Part shown: positions 1 to 14,000 of the stretch, piece by piece
How the letters are laid out: the number at the start of each line of letters is the position of its first letter
Position numbering within the stretch: position 1 is the first letter of the stretch
Source of the DNA: Luidia sarsii
Lineage: Eukaryota; Echinodermata; Asteroidea; Paxillosida; Luidiidae
Reading direction: 5' to 3'
Length of the DNA stretch: 64,000 nucleotides
NCBI GenBank assembly: GCA_949987565.1
Contig: OX465112.1
Span: 19,503,361-19,567,360, forward strand
Notes under the pieces: model-generated
Database searches by the model: none
Seen by the model: only the letters and a program-made list of their open reading frames with translations
What the model was told of the DNA's origin: nothing
Made by a program: the position numbers and the translations under genes

Positions 1-97
1 TGCTGACTTGCTTCAATTTTTGTTAAAACATCTTGGACTAATGGTCGTGCTTCTTCTTTAAGACATTTGGTGGAGAAAGGGCTGAGAATTCATCCCC

Positions 98-2002
98 TCA
101 GCTTTGATGCAAGTAAGGCTGGTGATTGTCTCTGACAAGGGGAGGGGAGTTGAGGAAAGGGGGTCTGATGGGGAAGGGAAAATGAGGGGGAAAGAACATC
201 TCATGCCTCATGAGCTGTTCAGGGTTGAGCATGTTGGGAGGTAGATTAGACGGCAGAAGCTCTGGGCGGTTGAGAAGAGAGCCCTGCATGAGCTGCTGCG
301 AGAAGAGCCTGGGAGGGTAGCCCATCATGGCCAGTTGAGGGTTGATCTCAGGCATGGCGTACTGATTCTTGGACTGCTTGTCCGACGGAACCCCCTGCAT
401 GCTTGGGTGTGGCAGGTAGGGGAAGGGCGGAGGGTGCGGAGAGGGCGCAGCCTCGTTGGAGCTGGTGCTCTGCCTGGAGGGCGTGTCTCGCAGCTCGGAG
501 GACTTGGAGAAGGCGTTAGGGCTAAGGGTGCTAGGGTTGATGACGCCCTGCATGATGGACCCCCTTGGGTTGGGAGTCATCTTGACCTTGTGCATGCCTG
601 GCAGCAAGGAGGGTTGGGACTCGTCCATCAGACGGCTGGGCCCCATCTCCTCTGGCCACAGAGTTCTTTCCTTGCTGTACTCGCCGAGCATCATCGGTGG
701 GTTGGTCTTGACGATGTTGACCGGCGGCTCCGTTCTTGTCGGGGGCGTTTCCAATTCGCGCCGTCGCTTGGGCATGCTCAGATCGCAGGGCTCGTCCTGG
801 ATTGGGGCGGGTGGTGCGCGCGACGGGTGAGCAAAAGGTAAAGGGGTGACCTTTCCCAGACGGTCCACGCTGAATCGATGCGGGCTTAACGGCCGGCTGA
901 TGTTCTCCTTCCCCGACTCTGTCCGTCTTCTCTTCATCCCCAAATCCTTGCACATCTCCTGCTTAGGTAAGGCACTGCTTGGCATGGTGCTGCTACTGCT
1001 TGGAATGGCGATAGCGGGGATGTAGGCCATGTAGGGACTGACCATCCGAGGGGTGACCACCACCACGTCCTTGGGCAGATCTGAGAGCTTCTGCCCAACA
1101 GCCGGAGGGCTCGTCGTGGGCGCTGTGCTCACAGAACCTATCGCCGTGGTGGCTTTCTCCTGGGAGAGGTTCCTCAGGATCAGATCGCTGGGCTGGACGG
1201 CGCTTCTGTACGGTGGCAAAGCCATGGAGTGCTCAGGGGTCCTTGTCTGAATATGCTGGGTGTGCTGGATGACTGAGGGCCGGGCAGACGCATACTCACT
1301 CACAAACTCACTCACAGAGTCCGCAGGAACGCTGCCCTGACTGGGAGACTGCAGGGGCGCTGCTACGGGGCTAACCATGGTAGTCAGAGAGGAGGAGGTA
1401 CTTTTTGGCAGAGCCAAGTTATAAGGGTAGGACAGACAGGTTGAGCTGATGCTGGCCGTTGTGTTCAACAAGCTCACTCCGCCGGGAGATGCTTGCTGCG
1501 TTGCTCCCGATGCTGCACTGTCTCTGAAGGATGACGGCGGCGTTGGGATCTGCATGACCGGCACCGGTTGACCCACGTGGACCACCGTGGCCATGTTAGA
1601 GTTCACAGTCGGCTGGGAGGCGGGCATCGATGCCGCGCCGTCCACGGAACCGCCCGGCTCCGTCTTGACTGAGTCCGAGCCCAAGGCCGAGGGGCCACTG
1701 CCCGGGAGCATCTGGGGCAGAGTGAAGAAGAGCGGCCCCATGGGCAGGCCGTCTTCCGTCTTGACCATGATTGGTTGGCTGGGGTAGGGGATGGATAAGG
1801 CTGACGTGGCCGCCTGAGCTGGGGGCGCGTGGCCCGTGGATCCATCGGGGGCCGTGGTGGCGGTGATGGCCTGGATGGGGCTGGGTGCTGGGCTGGGGTT
1901 CTGCTTGGCTTGCATCTTGGCCTGATGCTGCAGTATATCGGCGATGGACATGGTCTTCTTCCTGACAGGTGCTGAGGCACGCTGAGCCGATTTCGACTGC
2001 AC
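98..2002 (-). CDS. ARID5B: ARID5 last coding exon (Pro/Ser-rich C-terminal half)
   Basis: One 634-codon open frame ending in TGA at 100-98, entered from an acceptor ending at 2003. It has a low-complexity, disordered composition with short conserved islands: two VKTE sumoylation-type sites near 1760 and 1660, RPSVIQHTQ near 1265, PCDLSMPKRRR near 780 (CtBP-binding type), and a hydrophobic C-terminus rich in Pro, Phe and Met. The start at 2002 is not an initiator (GTG), only the exon edge. The 3' UTR lies mostly before the window. Confidence 0.93.
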   Translation of the reverse strand: MQSKSAQRASAPVRKKTMSIADILQHQAKMQAKQNPSPAPSPIQAITATTAPDGSTGHAPPAQAATSALSIPYPSQPIMVKTEDGLPMGPLFFTLPQMLPGSGPSALGSDSVKTEPGGSVDGAASMPASQPTVNSNMATVVHVGQPVPVMQIPTPPSSFRDSAASGATQQASPGGVSLLNTTASISSTCLSYPYNLALPKSTSSSLTTMVSPVAAPLQSPSQGSVPADSVSEFVSEYASARPSVIQHTQHIQTRTPEHSMALPPYRSAVQPSDLILRNLSQEKATTAIGSVSTAPTTSPPAVGQKLSDLPKDVVVVTPRMVSPYMAYIPAIAIPSSSSTMPSSALPKQEMCKDLGMKRRRTESGKENISRPLSPHRFSVDRLGKVTPLPFAHPSRAPPAPIQDEPCDLSMPKRRRELETPPTRTEPPVNIVKTNPPMMLGEYSKERTLWPEEMGPSRLMDESQPSLLPGMHKVKMTPNPRGSIMQGVINPSTLSPNAFSKSSELRDTPSRQSTSSNEAAPSPHPPPFPYLPHPSMQGVPSDKQSKNQYAMPEINPQLAMMGYPPRLFSQQLMQGSLLNRPELLPSNLPPNMLNPEQLMRHEMFFPPHFPFPIRPPFLNSPPLVRDNHQPYLHQS

Positions 2003-5000
2003 CTGTTTGTCACAAAGAGATCAATCAATTATCAAGTCATAATCAACCTGATGTACGGCATCTTAAATTTAGTCAATTGCATATGGGCATCACTCATCTA
2101 ATACTGGTTGGTAGAGTCTTAGAATGCCAGTTAAGTCTGTCAACAATCTGGTGATCCTGAGAGTTTCAACCAAATCCATGCTAAAACCGTCTCATATTGC
2201 AGACTCAATCATTGAATTACTTGCATTAACCCTAATCCTGCTTGAACCTTCAAGTTACCTTGACCCTACTTGTTTTAATGTCATTGGATGTCGGTTGTTC
2301 ATCAATAGTGCTAGGCTCGTAACCTTGATAACCTGTAATCTGTGATACTGCTCAGTGATTTGTGATTTGTGATTTATCACCAAATCTGACACAGGTGATG
2401 TTGGTTTTTTTACCTCCATTTGCAGAAGAGCTCTTTGCTTCTCCAGTTCTCGGAGTTGATCCCGAAACACCTTGGGCTGCTTCCTCTCCTTGTGCTTGGA
2501 TTTCTTGACCTTGAGTTTCATCTTGAGGGAAGGGAAGGGTGATGACGAGGAGTCCTTGTTGGGTATGATGACCAGCTCCTTGGTCAAATGGTCAATGGGT
2601 TGGCTAGTGCGCAGACTACCAGTCTCCTGGCTGGATGCAGGCACTCGGACAGTGGTCACCAGTGATAGACTGGGTACCACTGATGTCATCGGTGCTGTGC
2701 TGTGTACCTGGGAAGCACTGGGCACCATGGAAGAACTGGGAACCAGGGAAGCACTGGGCACCAGTGAAGCACTGGGCACCAGGGAAGCACTGGGCACCAG
2801 GGAAGCAGTAAGCACTTGGGATGTGTCAGGCAACAAGGAAGCACTGGGTACCAGCGAACCACTGGGCACCAGGGAAGCACTGGGCACCAGGGAAGCAGTA
2901 AGCACTTGGGATGTGTCAGGCACCAAGGAAGCACTGGGTACCAGCGAACCACTGGGCACCAGGGAAGCACTGGGCACCAGGGAAGCAGTAAGCACTTGGG
3001 ATGTGTCAGGGACAACTGAATTGGGCACCAGGGAAGTGCTGGGTACCACAGGTGCACTGGTTACCAGGGAAGTGCTGGGTACTCCATCATACGTTATTAA
3101 GGGTTGTTCCCTGGCTACCAGCGTTGTCGGCGCTGGGGTTAGGATGGTCTTCTGGAGCAGCCCAGCGGCCACTGCCTTCTGCTTATCTCGGATCCAAGTC
3201 TCCTCAGCTTTAGTCATGCCTTTGGGTCTGTCTGCGATCCTATGCGGTCCCGAGTGCTTCTCCTTCTTCCTGTGATGGGCGCCAGGGTCCTTCTCAGAGT
3301 GGTTCTTGGTCTGGGGCGTCTTGGTCAGGATGGAGATGCTGGGGATGATCTTGGAGGGCTGGATGGGGAGAGGTTGGTGCTCCTGTCTGTTCAGGAACCT
3401 CTCGTACGGCAGGATAAGCCTGGAGGGACAACACAACAACATTACTGAACTGCTACCGTTTCAATCTCAGCAATTCAGAGTGCCTGACGCTATACGGCAG
3501 TTCATGGATAAATCCTTCTGACTGGCGCCCCCACCACATCAAAGACTAGTTGGGAAGGCCACCATCTAAGGGCTGCATAGCTCAGATGGTAAGAGCACTG
3601 CAGAAGTATTACTTCTAAACCAAGTCTTAAAGGGTCTCACCAATGTTATACCCTAAATCCATGCTAAAGAACTGCTTTGCAATGTTGCTAACAATCAAAC
3701 TGTTTTTCACACTGGGGACCTGTGTATTTACAAGATTTTAGTTTTTATGCTAATGAGAATTTCAATATTCATGAGCAAATTTGTGATGTCATCAGAGGAT
3801 CATGCAGCAGAAAGTCAACTGCTTGTGTACAAAAGTTTCTGAAAATTTCTGTTTCTTCCTCCAGAGCTATCCCTAATTCCGTTGATTTACTGCCAAAATG
3901 TATGCCTCATAATCATTTAGTGAAGGGGTTTTTCATCAAACCTAATCCAGACTGAGAGGGATCAATTTGCAGTTTGAAAGTTGATGTTTTTATAATCTTT
4001 TTTAACTTTGGTTCCTGAAACGACCTCCTTTTTATGAGAATGTATAAACATAAAAAGATGACCAATTTTTGACTCCACTTTTAGGATTTGATCCAAACAA
4101 GGAAAACAGGCCTCCAAACTCAGCTTCTGGTTTGATATAAACAGTGCTGCACGCACTTTGATAGGTGCCACCACAATCCATGTTTGCTTGAGGCTAATAT
4201 TCTGAAGCAATTATCCGTGTACTCTCATGCTGACATTTCCTGTCAGCGTTCTTTCCTCTGTTTGTGTGAATTAAAATCTAAATTATTGACACATCCTGCC
4301 TTCCAATGACCCTAGTCAGACCGTGGTTACGAAATCTACCACAAATGCCACGGCTGCTTGCTACCATTCATATCACCGTAGGGGGATGTGCGATTGCATG
4401 CAGTGACTAATAGCCGTGAGTAAGCCCGTGACAAGTATGTGGTATTGAGCTCGCTTGAGAACTGTTGGACATAATAGACAGGGGTGCACTGATGATAGAC
4501 ATAGCCGTAGCCATGCAATCACACATTAGCCCCAGCCTTAGCCTTATACATGTAGTGGTTTAGTCAATGACTAGTGGCTACCTTTCGTAATGCCTTCGTG
4601 TGCATGTAGCGGCACTAGTGCTTCCTACACTTCCACCAAGCACGTCGTATAACTTCTTCCACAGGCGTCTGGCAGTGATGGCCTCATAACCTCCAAACTT
4701 TTGCCCCATTGTGTAGAACAGGAACAGGTCAACTGTGTGGTTGGGAGAAGGATGTGTGGTTAGGAGTCAATGCATGGATGTTACAAGGCAATAACTGAGT
4801 GGATTAAAAAGTCATTAAGTTAATACAAAAACTGGCAATACATAAATCTCTAAAGTTAGACGGCCTGACGTTTTGATCCTAGCAGGACCTTTGCCTTTGA
4901 TAAAGGTCCTGCTAGGATCGAAACGTCAGGCCCTCTAGCTTTTGGGATTCAATACATAATTGGATTCACTGCAAGGGTTAAATCAACCCTACAAAAAGGA

Positions 5001-8000
5001 CTCGCATATAAGGATCAACCAGTTTCGTCATGTATGAGTAATCTCAACTATCCAATTTTTTTATTCAAACAAACAAAGGAAAAAATGACTGAAAAACTTT
5101 TGAACCAATTGAAAAGAATTGTCGGCATTTGATTATTTGGGAAGGCCACCATCTAAGGGCTGGATAGCTCAGATGGAAGAGCACTGGTACGTTAATCCAG
5201 AGGTCTCAGGTTCAAGTTTTCTTTGTCATTTAAACAAAAAATGTATTAATGGTTAAAAGTTTGTGATACTAATTAGTTTTCCACTTACTCTGCTTAAAGC
5301 CCAGATTGGGAACTCTTTCGATGGGAGTGTTACGATCCTTCATGAACTTGAATAAGCCCGCCAGGAAGGTGGCCTCGTCTTTGGGACGAATGCGCTTGAT
5401 CTCAGTCTTGACCTTTCCATTGATAATCTTGGTTCGGTATTTGCCTCTCAGCTTCTTTCTTTCTAGTTTGCTCAGCTCATGAAGGCCCACACCCTCCTGA
5501 TAAACCTGGCCAGGAGTCAAAGACAAACAGCTTGTCAGAGGTTCAGCAATTTCTGCCAACACATGCTCCATCAAATCAGTTTTTAAAACCACAAAAACAT
5601 TCAGGAGGAAGTTTGCGGTGACACCATGAACACCATCTCTTAAGAGAAGGAGTATGGCTTTGAAAAGAGCCGGTAACTCAATGTTACAGGCAGTGTGTAC
5701 TCTGCCCGTCACCACAAACCTCCTTCTTGGTACAGTATTTCCACCATGCAAACCTTCAAATCTTAAAAAACCAAAAACATTAATACAATATCGCAATTTG
5801 AGTGAATCCAGTAGATATATTCATCCTCACAGAAGCCAAAAGTCAAAGTTCAATTTGTCTTGACCCACGACTCTCTGTAAAAAACCACACCGCTATAAAA
5901 GACATTCGATCTTCCATTCAATCTCTTGCATTCAATTGTCTTACAATTGCTTTACTTGATGCAATAAAAAGCAAGTTGTCCTTGTCACTCTGCCTTTGAG
6001 AAAGGTCCTGCTAGGATCGAAATGTCAGGCCCACTAAATTTTAAGATTTAATAAAAAGCAACTTGATATTTAAAAAATAAAAATAATAAATCCTGTTGCC
6101 ATGACAAACCTCAGCATTCTCTGTGGCATCGTTGCTAGAGTCCCCGACCAAATCTTCGTTGCTGTTGCTACGGATACTGAGCTTCTTTTTTCTGGGTCTG
6201 CCTTTCATATTTGGTGCTGTCAATAATCAAGAGATTGAGACAAAACAAACAAAACAAATTACTTTTGGCTTTCGACTCGACAAACAAGTCAAAGGTTACA
6301 TCTGTCAGGCATGATCTAGATAAGGGTTTGTGTATTTTCCAAAATGAAACAAGAGTTATCTAAAAACCTTCTTCAAACAATTCAGAAATAGAAATATCAG
6401 ACATTTCAGATTTTGTTTTACTGCAAAGAAATTGCAGTATTTCCTTCACCAAATATAGCAGGCAGGGTGACCTTGTCTATGTTTTTTTTTTCTAAACTGA
6501 AAGGTTAATTTTTTTTCTGATTACTGACTACTGAACATTTGCCATGATCCGAAATATTTCAAATTTCATTTTACTACAAAGAAATTGCAGCATTTTCTTT
6601 CACCAAATACAGCTTGCAGGGTGACCTAGCCTATGTTGGTTTTTCTAAACTGAAAAGGTTAAACTTTTGTTCGGGTAACTGAGCATATTTTGCCATGAAT
6701 AAGCTTGGCTTTATACAGTGGAGGAAACAGTTTGAATTGTTGGCAGCACGGTGCACATAATTTGAACATGACAGATTGACAATAGAGGCAGATTGGGCAG
6801 GGAGCCGAAGCAAGCCGTCTGGCTCTTACAAAGCCTGTCAATACCTAAATGGTCGCATAATTTCTCGTTGAAGCCCAGGGTGGGATGGTCAAATTCATCT
6901 TTGCAGAACATGATTCTGGTGTTGTGATGAGGCACTGTGAAGGCACCCAGTGTTCTGATTAGGACGTGGGATATCCATGCGCCCTGCACATGCTCAATAC
7001 GCTTCAAGGCGGCGCAGTAACGACAGTAGTTGGGATAGTTGAGTATGAGGACTCTGTCTCTGTTCTCATCGTCTTCACTTCCTGTATTGGATTCAAAACA
7101 AAATGTGCAAATCCTGAAAGCATGAATTCAAGTCAAATTAATCGTTTCGAAAAAGACCAATTTTACAGAAAAAAGGGCAAACAAATAAAGGAAAAACTTA
7201 TTGGGAAGTGGGAACTGTTTAAAGAATTTTGATTTTTTTTTTAAAAGGCAAACAAAAATTGACTCTAGGACTAGAACCCAAGACCTCTGGTTTTGCATAC
7301 CAGTGCTCTTACCACCTGAGCTATCCAGCCCTTAGATGGTGGCCTTCCCAAATAGTTGACTAGTCTTAGCCAGGGTAGGGGCACCAGCCAGAAGCGTTTA
7401 ACCATTAACTGGGCCATATATCTTCAGGGATCATGCCCCTGCTTTCTATCACATCCAAACAAACAATTATTGTAAACCAGGCTACAGCAGCTTAAGGATA
7501 ACACAGTCAAAGTTTTCTTTGCCATTTTTCAATTGTTTTTTAAATGTTCCCAGTCAGATTTTCCTGTAATTGTTTGATTTCAATAAGAAAAAAAAAACAG
7601 CATCCACTTTGTGTGATCCCCGAGCTGCTGTAAAAAGGTTGAACAACTGAATTGAAAAATGGCAAAGAAAACTTTGACTGGACCAGGATTTAAACCCAAG
7701 AACTCTAGTTTTCCATATCAGCCCAATATTTAACCTGTTACATAGTTTATTCATCATTGAAAATATATCGACTAGTATCTGTTGGCAGTGTTCTCCAGCC
7801 GAGTGTGACCATACAAAGAGCTCTTTCATGTCAGCTCTTTCATGTCTCTCATTGGCACAGGTGTGTTCAAACATTACCATTGCCAGCGCTTGTGTATTTC
7901 ATTGTGATGGCGTAACCAGTACGGCTAGAGTGCTGGGGGTTCAGCACTGTTAGAAAGGAAGGCTGAATTACAATGGTGCTTTGGCACTATTTCCTTGATT

Positions 8001-11000
8001 TTATAGCCATTTCCTGACGCGTCCAGATGACTCCACATTTGTGCAAAATGAAGACAACTACATTTCCCAACGATCTTCCTGCCGCATACGCAATCCTTAT
8101 TATTCTTTCCACTCTTTTTTTGTTTCCATGTCAAAGATTTCAGTGTTATTTCCTTTTGAGTGCTATTTCTCACTTGCAGGCACTGGGGCTATTGTTTCAT
8201 TAAATTAAATATTCAGGGTTTTGGTTTTTCCTCTGAACTCTTACAACTGTTAAGTAAACAGGTAATTTTACTAGTAATTTTTAATACTACAAAGCACATT
8301 TATCAACTAATCACTGAACTTTTCTTTCCTCTTGCAGACAAGAAATAGATAAAAATGTGTTATTTCCTTGGAAAACTGAGACGAAGGAAAAAGTACACAG
8401 ATATAAACGTACAATGGTCCTTGATTTTGTATTTTTCATTGACTTCTCACCTATAACTTGTTTGTCTCTGATGACGTTACTGCAGGTAAGTTCATTATTT
8501 TTAGCAAACTGATCCACAGCTTGGTAGTTAGTATCCTCAGCCTTGATGTCCTTCTCGCAGATTGTCCGACATCCTTTGGTCCACCTGACATCGGTACAGA
8601 CCCAGTCGATCAGATCCTCCAGCTTGACGATGGCTTTACCATTTACTGCCACCACTTCATTCTGAAAAGAAACGGTGCAGAAACAAACCAACATCGCATC
8701 AAGGTTTCAGTTTGGATTTTCAGTCAGAACCGAAAGTTTAGAGGGGAAAAAATGTCCTACCAAACTGCTGGTTGTGGCTTTGTGTCAATATGTTTGCTAT
8801 GAAAATAAATGAGAAGAATCGTGGTGACACTGATATTACGAGGATATACTGTACATGTATGTGAATAATTTGGTACCTCTACATATTGGAATTTAATTTT
8901 TATGTGTTTGTGAAAACTGTTGTTTTTTCATTTAGTCCGTGACTTTTTCTTTTCTCAGAATGTTATGAAAAGGGTTTTTAGGTAAACTCGTATTCTTTGC
9001 TTTATTTTTTATTCAACTTGAATGCCTCTGGCTTGAAATCAAATATTTACATAATTATTCCCGTAAATCATCACACCCTTACTGTTATTCCAACTTTATG
9101 TATTTCCTTTTGTATTGGAGAATTTCAATGTCTGCTTTCCTATTCAAATGGATGTCTCATTGGAGGTCAAATGATGAATTCTTCTCATCCTAACGCGGTT
9201 TTAAAAATATATCCCGGTATGTGCGAAGGAAACTGATGACAATGAATTAACCTTGCCAGCAGAATAGCAGAGGAATTTCCTGTCTGTTATTTTGTGGCTA
9301 TCACAACAAGAGGTATCACTATAAATGGAAATAGCTTATGGCGATGAATACAGGCTGAATTCATTGTAATTCTAATTTCCTCGGAATCCGTCACACCCTG
9401 CTTGAATGCATTATTCAGGATGGCTTTTAGTCGAATCAAGAATGCCAATAGTGCGGTTATAAAGAATGAATCTGCCTCATTATATGAAAGCATGGTTTTT
9501 AGATATTGTTCTAAAGATAAAAAGGGGTAAATAACAGTTAATAAATAAAACCACTCCACTGAACAAAAAATCTCTTTAGATTAAAGTTCTGAACCATGAA
9601 ATACCACAACTACATGTAATGTATGTTGTCTGAAATATTACAGGCATTGTGTATGCACAGGAATGGGTGACAATGACAGCTGCTATAACATAACTTATTT
9701 TTGTTGCCATGAAAGTTGGACCCAAAAGAAAAATACACAACACGGTCATGTGCTGAAGGATCTGCGCTACCCTCCTCATTCTCCGCCGTTTTCCTGTGAT
9801 TTTCCACCTCGTCAGAATCACCCTACATACCGAATGTAATCTCCCGGGTTATAATATGATCACATTACTACAAACAGGTACTTGTGAGTTTAATTTATTA
9901 TTCCTGACCTCTGGACCCCGCAGCCTATTGTAAGACCACCTGTCCACCAATAGGAGGCTTGGTAATTTGGCAGTGATCATCATACTGTAGAGCCGTGTCA
10001 GGAATAGTGGGTCTGGTATTGGTAAGGATTGAGAGGCACATATGGTAGAAAATGCTGCTATTCCTGTTACTTGTTACCCACCAGCTCCTAATAAAATCTG
10101 CAAATACTATTAATGTAAGGGTTCTTGTGTATGCACATACACTGCCGTGCAAAAGTCTGATCGCACTCACATACATTTTTTTCAAAGACCTGTTTTACAG
10201 AAAAACTTTCTGAATTTTCCATAATGTCTAACCTGTGTCATGTGTCTTTATTCTAATCAAATATAATCATATTTCCACGGTGTCATAACATCCGGTAATT
10301 TACAAAAAAGTGTTTTGTACAATCAGACTTTTGCACGGCAGTGTATACATGTGCGTGGTATCAACTGCTAACAGTAACAAAGTTAGTATGTGGTTAAGTC
10401 ATAATAAATAGCTTGTAGTTTTGGTACCATTTCACAAATGTCTGAGAAATGCCAAAGAAAAAGTCTTAGTCCAAAACAAATTTGTTTCCAAAGTTTGTTT
10501 GAAAGTTTCCAGTTTGTGTTTCCTTGCTTTGTTTCCTTTTTGGTTTGCGTCAATAAAGTTGTAATTTTTTTGTTTAATTTTGATGGTGTTTGTGTTATGA
10601 TAAAAAATAACAGTGAATATTTATCCATACAATTCTTGAAAAAAATGAGGGAAGAATGTAGGCCTATAACATTTCATAAATGAGGAAATTAATAAAGTAA
10701 AATACTAAAACATGAATTATTTTTGAATTTATTTTTGTTCATACTAAGAGTCAACAAATCAAGTCAAAAAACCAATTGCAAAATCTAAACAAACAAATCT
10801 GAGACAATCATTAGAAAAAATGAAATTGACAGACAAGGTTTCACTACATCCTTTCCCTAACAAATATTAACTTCACTTCAAAGTGTCAAAACAATTAGGA
10901 GGACCTGACTTTCTCATCCTAGCAGAACTCCATTCTCAGTGAACGTTCTAGCAAGGAGCATACCAACATTTGGATATTATTACTAATACCTTCAAAGATT

Positions 11001-14000
11001 CATAATTAATTAGACAGTGTAATGTTCACAGGTGCCATCTAATACTAATAGACCTTGTCACTAGACCTTGTCACGCTTGAAATACCAGCAGTGCCCCTGG
11101 TAGTAGTATGGGATTGTGCCAATGCACTATAATAAGGTAAGTAGCCATAGAACACAGCAGGTATTACTGTACTGTCAATAAGTGGGTTATCATGGGCTAG
11201 CTGTGACTACTTATCAGCACTGGGCATCTGTTGCCATCACTTTACTGTCTCCAAGGGGCCATGACGACCTAGACTTCCCCCAGTCCCCCTCTCAGTCTCT
11301 AAAATATAATCAATGCCCTTTAAAACTCTCAAATCAAAACCATATGTTTATGTCATGCCTCAAAATGGTTTTCAAACACTTTCCATCTGAAATATAGATT
11401 ATCTAATTTATTGGAAAAATTCAGGTAAAATGTTGCCATACTGTGTTTTGAAATCAAGCAAAGTACCTTTGATCCATGAACAAATGTTGTAAACTTGGAT
11501 GCAAATATGTTGCAAACTGCTTACTGACTAAAATGACAAATAAATCCAATCTCATAAGTAAAAGCGGGCTGAGATTTTGATCCTGGGAGGACCTTTCCCA
11601 AGGCAAAATGACTTGGAAAAAGTCCTCCTATGACCAAAACGTCAGGCCCTCCTTATTCTAGAGATTATTTTTAAAACCCTGGTTAAGTTTTATTTCTTTC
11701 AACCTGATCTTAATTTTATCTGTATTAAAAAAATTGTGGTATAAATATTTGGTAACTGCATTAAATTTTCATTAAATCTTCAACAAAGGACAGTAATGTC
11801 TACATGCTCAAAAGGAAATGAAATCACAGAGATGTCGCAAGTATTTGTGAAGTTACAAAATTATAACATCCTGTCAACTGACATTAAAGTTTCTTCTAGA
11901 AAGCTTTGTAACCTCAATGTGTGCCCCTGCAGAGCACTTGGCATGTACTAACTCGAAAATAATGGAACAGAAATGATGTGCTTTAAAAAAAAGTTTTGAT
12001 CAAAGTTCAGTATTAACTAGTTTGGGCTTTAAAAGAAACAATCAGGGGACTTGGACAAGTTTATGGCAGGCCTTAAATAACATCTGAGACAATGATCATA
12101 TCTGTTGATTCCCTTTCAACTACAACATGCATTAACTGGGCAGCCCCCCCCCCCCATGTCAAAGTTGACATAGGCTTAAGAAAAAAGTCTTGTTACTCCT
12201 GAAAAAGTCACATTTTTTTCTTCTGCTTGAGAAACTTCTCTACAGATTGAATCAAGTTAAAATTCTAATGATTAACTTGTCCATATTGGGTTCACAACTA
12301 CTAATTTGTTAAGCGATACCTCTACCCTTATTAATCAAATGTGTATGAATTTGCATATATTATACAGGTAATTAAGGCAATATTCATCAATTACAATTAA
12401 GTTAGCACTTTCAGTTGAAATAAACTCTGAAATTAGCATTGGAATTTTCTGAGTAAATGCTGGTATAACAGAAACACAGGTTTGGGAAATGACAGGGCCA
12501 TGCTATATAACCTTGCCTTATCACTGCTGCCTGGACAATCAGGACTGAAATAGAAACCAACATGGTGTAATTCAAACCTGCTGTAGTGTACATAAACATG
12601 CACAGCACAGTATGCCTCATAGCTATACATTGCTGAAACTAATAATCAAACACTGTGTACAATTACTGTAGTACACCCCAAACATCTTGCTAATTCTAAC
12701 TGAAAAATTAAGCAAGCATATAATTCTGATCATACAATTTCATATTCTGTTCTCTTCTTTTTCATATTACACTGTACGGTGCATTTAATATTCTGTGGTA
12801 AAATTGTGCAAACATGTATAACACAGTGAGATCATATTCCATAGCAACCAATGGGCCAAAATGTTAATGCCTATAATGGTATCCTGCAGAGGAAGTGATT
12901 ACAATGTGTGGCTTAGGAATCCGTCTTCCTGTAGATATATGTCTTGTTCCCAGACTGGGCCAACTCCTTGGACTAACCAGCTGTTGGCAGGGATACTTAA
13001 GGTTGACACATGGGTATATCAGGTGAGCCTGAGTCATTGCTCAAGCACACTTCATTTATTCTGGGCAATCTTACCTTCTTAGTCAATATACCAAGCCCAA
13101 CTCAACAGTCAATGCACAACTTTGAAAGGAGAACTTTGAATTGCATTCACCTGATACTAATAAACAAAGTGATAGTGAAAGTATTGACTGCAAAGGATTT
13201 ATCTATGGAAATAAAGAACTGATGTTTTGTTTCTAAGACATGCTGAGAGTAAAAATCTCCAACAATGTGCTTTATTCATCTTTCTTCCCCAATCCTATTT
13301 TTTGTTCTTTTTAGTCAAGAACTGATATCATTCAATCTCATTTCCCTTAAGGAAACGATTGATTTGAAATGCGACAAATATTACAAAACATCAGCCCCTT
13401 TAAAATGACCTTAAATTAAAATATTCAAAGAAAACAAAGGCATGTTGTCAGGGTAAGCAGTCCCAAAATGTCCAAGGTTGTTGAAATGTTTATTCATTAG
13501 TTTAACAATAGGATCCTGTCTGGTGCTGTTCTGCTGGTAAATTGATCCTTGGAATCTGATGTAGACAAGCTGGGCATTCCACATGAATAGCTCCATCAAC
13601 AGTGGAAAAACTGTTTCTCTCCAAACAGAGCTCCAATTTCTGTAGTCCCTGGATTTTTTTTTTCAAGGTATTCTTTTATAAAATTCAATCAATTGAATAA
13701 ATTAAACGTGTCACCTTGAATTCCTCATTAAATAACATGCATGTATGCTTGCTCTGTGAGTGAAGATATTTGAGAAAATAAATTGCCATTAAGCTTGAAT
13801 ATATAATGTTTCAGAGATATGTTGATCATTATTCTTGATAGGCCTACATAATTATTTGTTAATTGACATCAAGCTCACTGCAAATTGTATGCAGGCGGTT
13901 TAAATAAACATCAGCAATCATGACAGTGCTTAGAAACTGAAAACATTATAGGAGTCATAATCATTTAGAAAATGTTTCAATGTTTTTAAGATTAAATCTT

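Noticed and set aside
335..841. Plus-strand and second minus-strand frames over ARID5 exon 8
   Set aside because: They are shadows of the GC-richer coding exon; no homology, and the minus frame continues to a proper stop with conserved motifs.
2472..3275. 267-codon plus-strand frame opposite ARID5 exon 7
   Set aside because: It is the antisense shadow of the exon 7 repeat; the minus frame has ARID homology, splice sites and correct phases.
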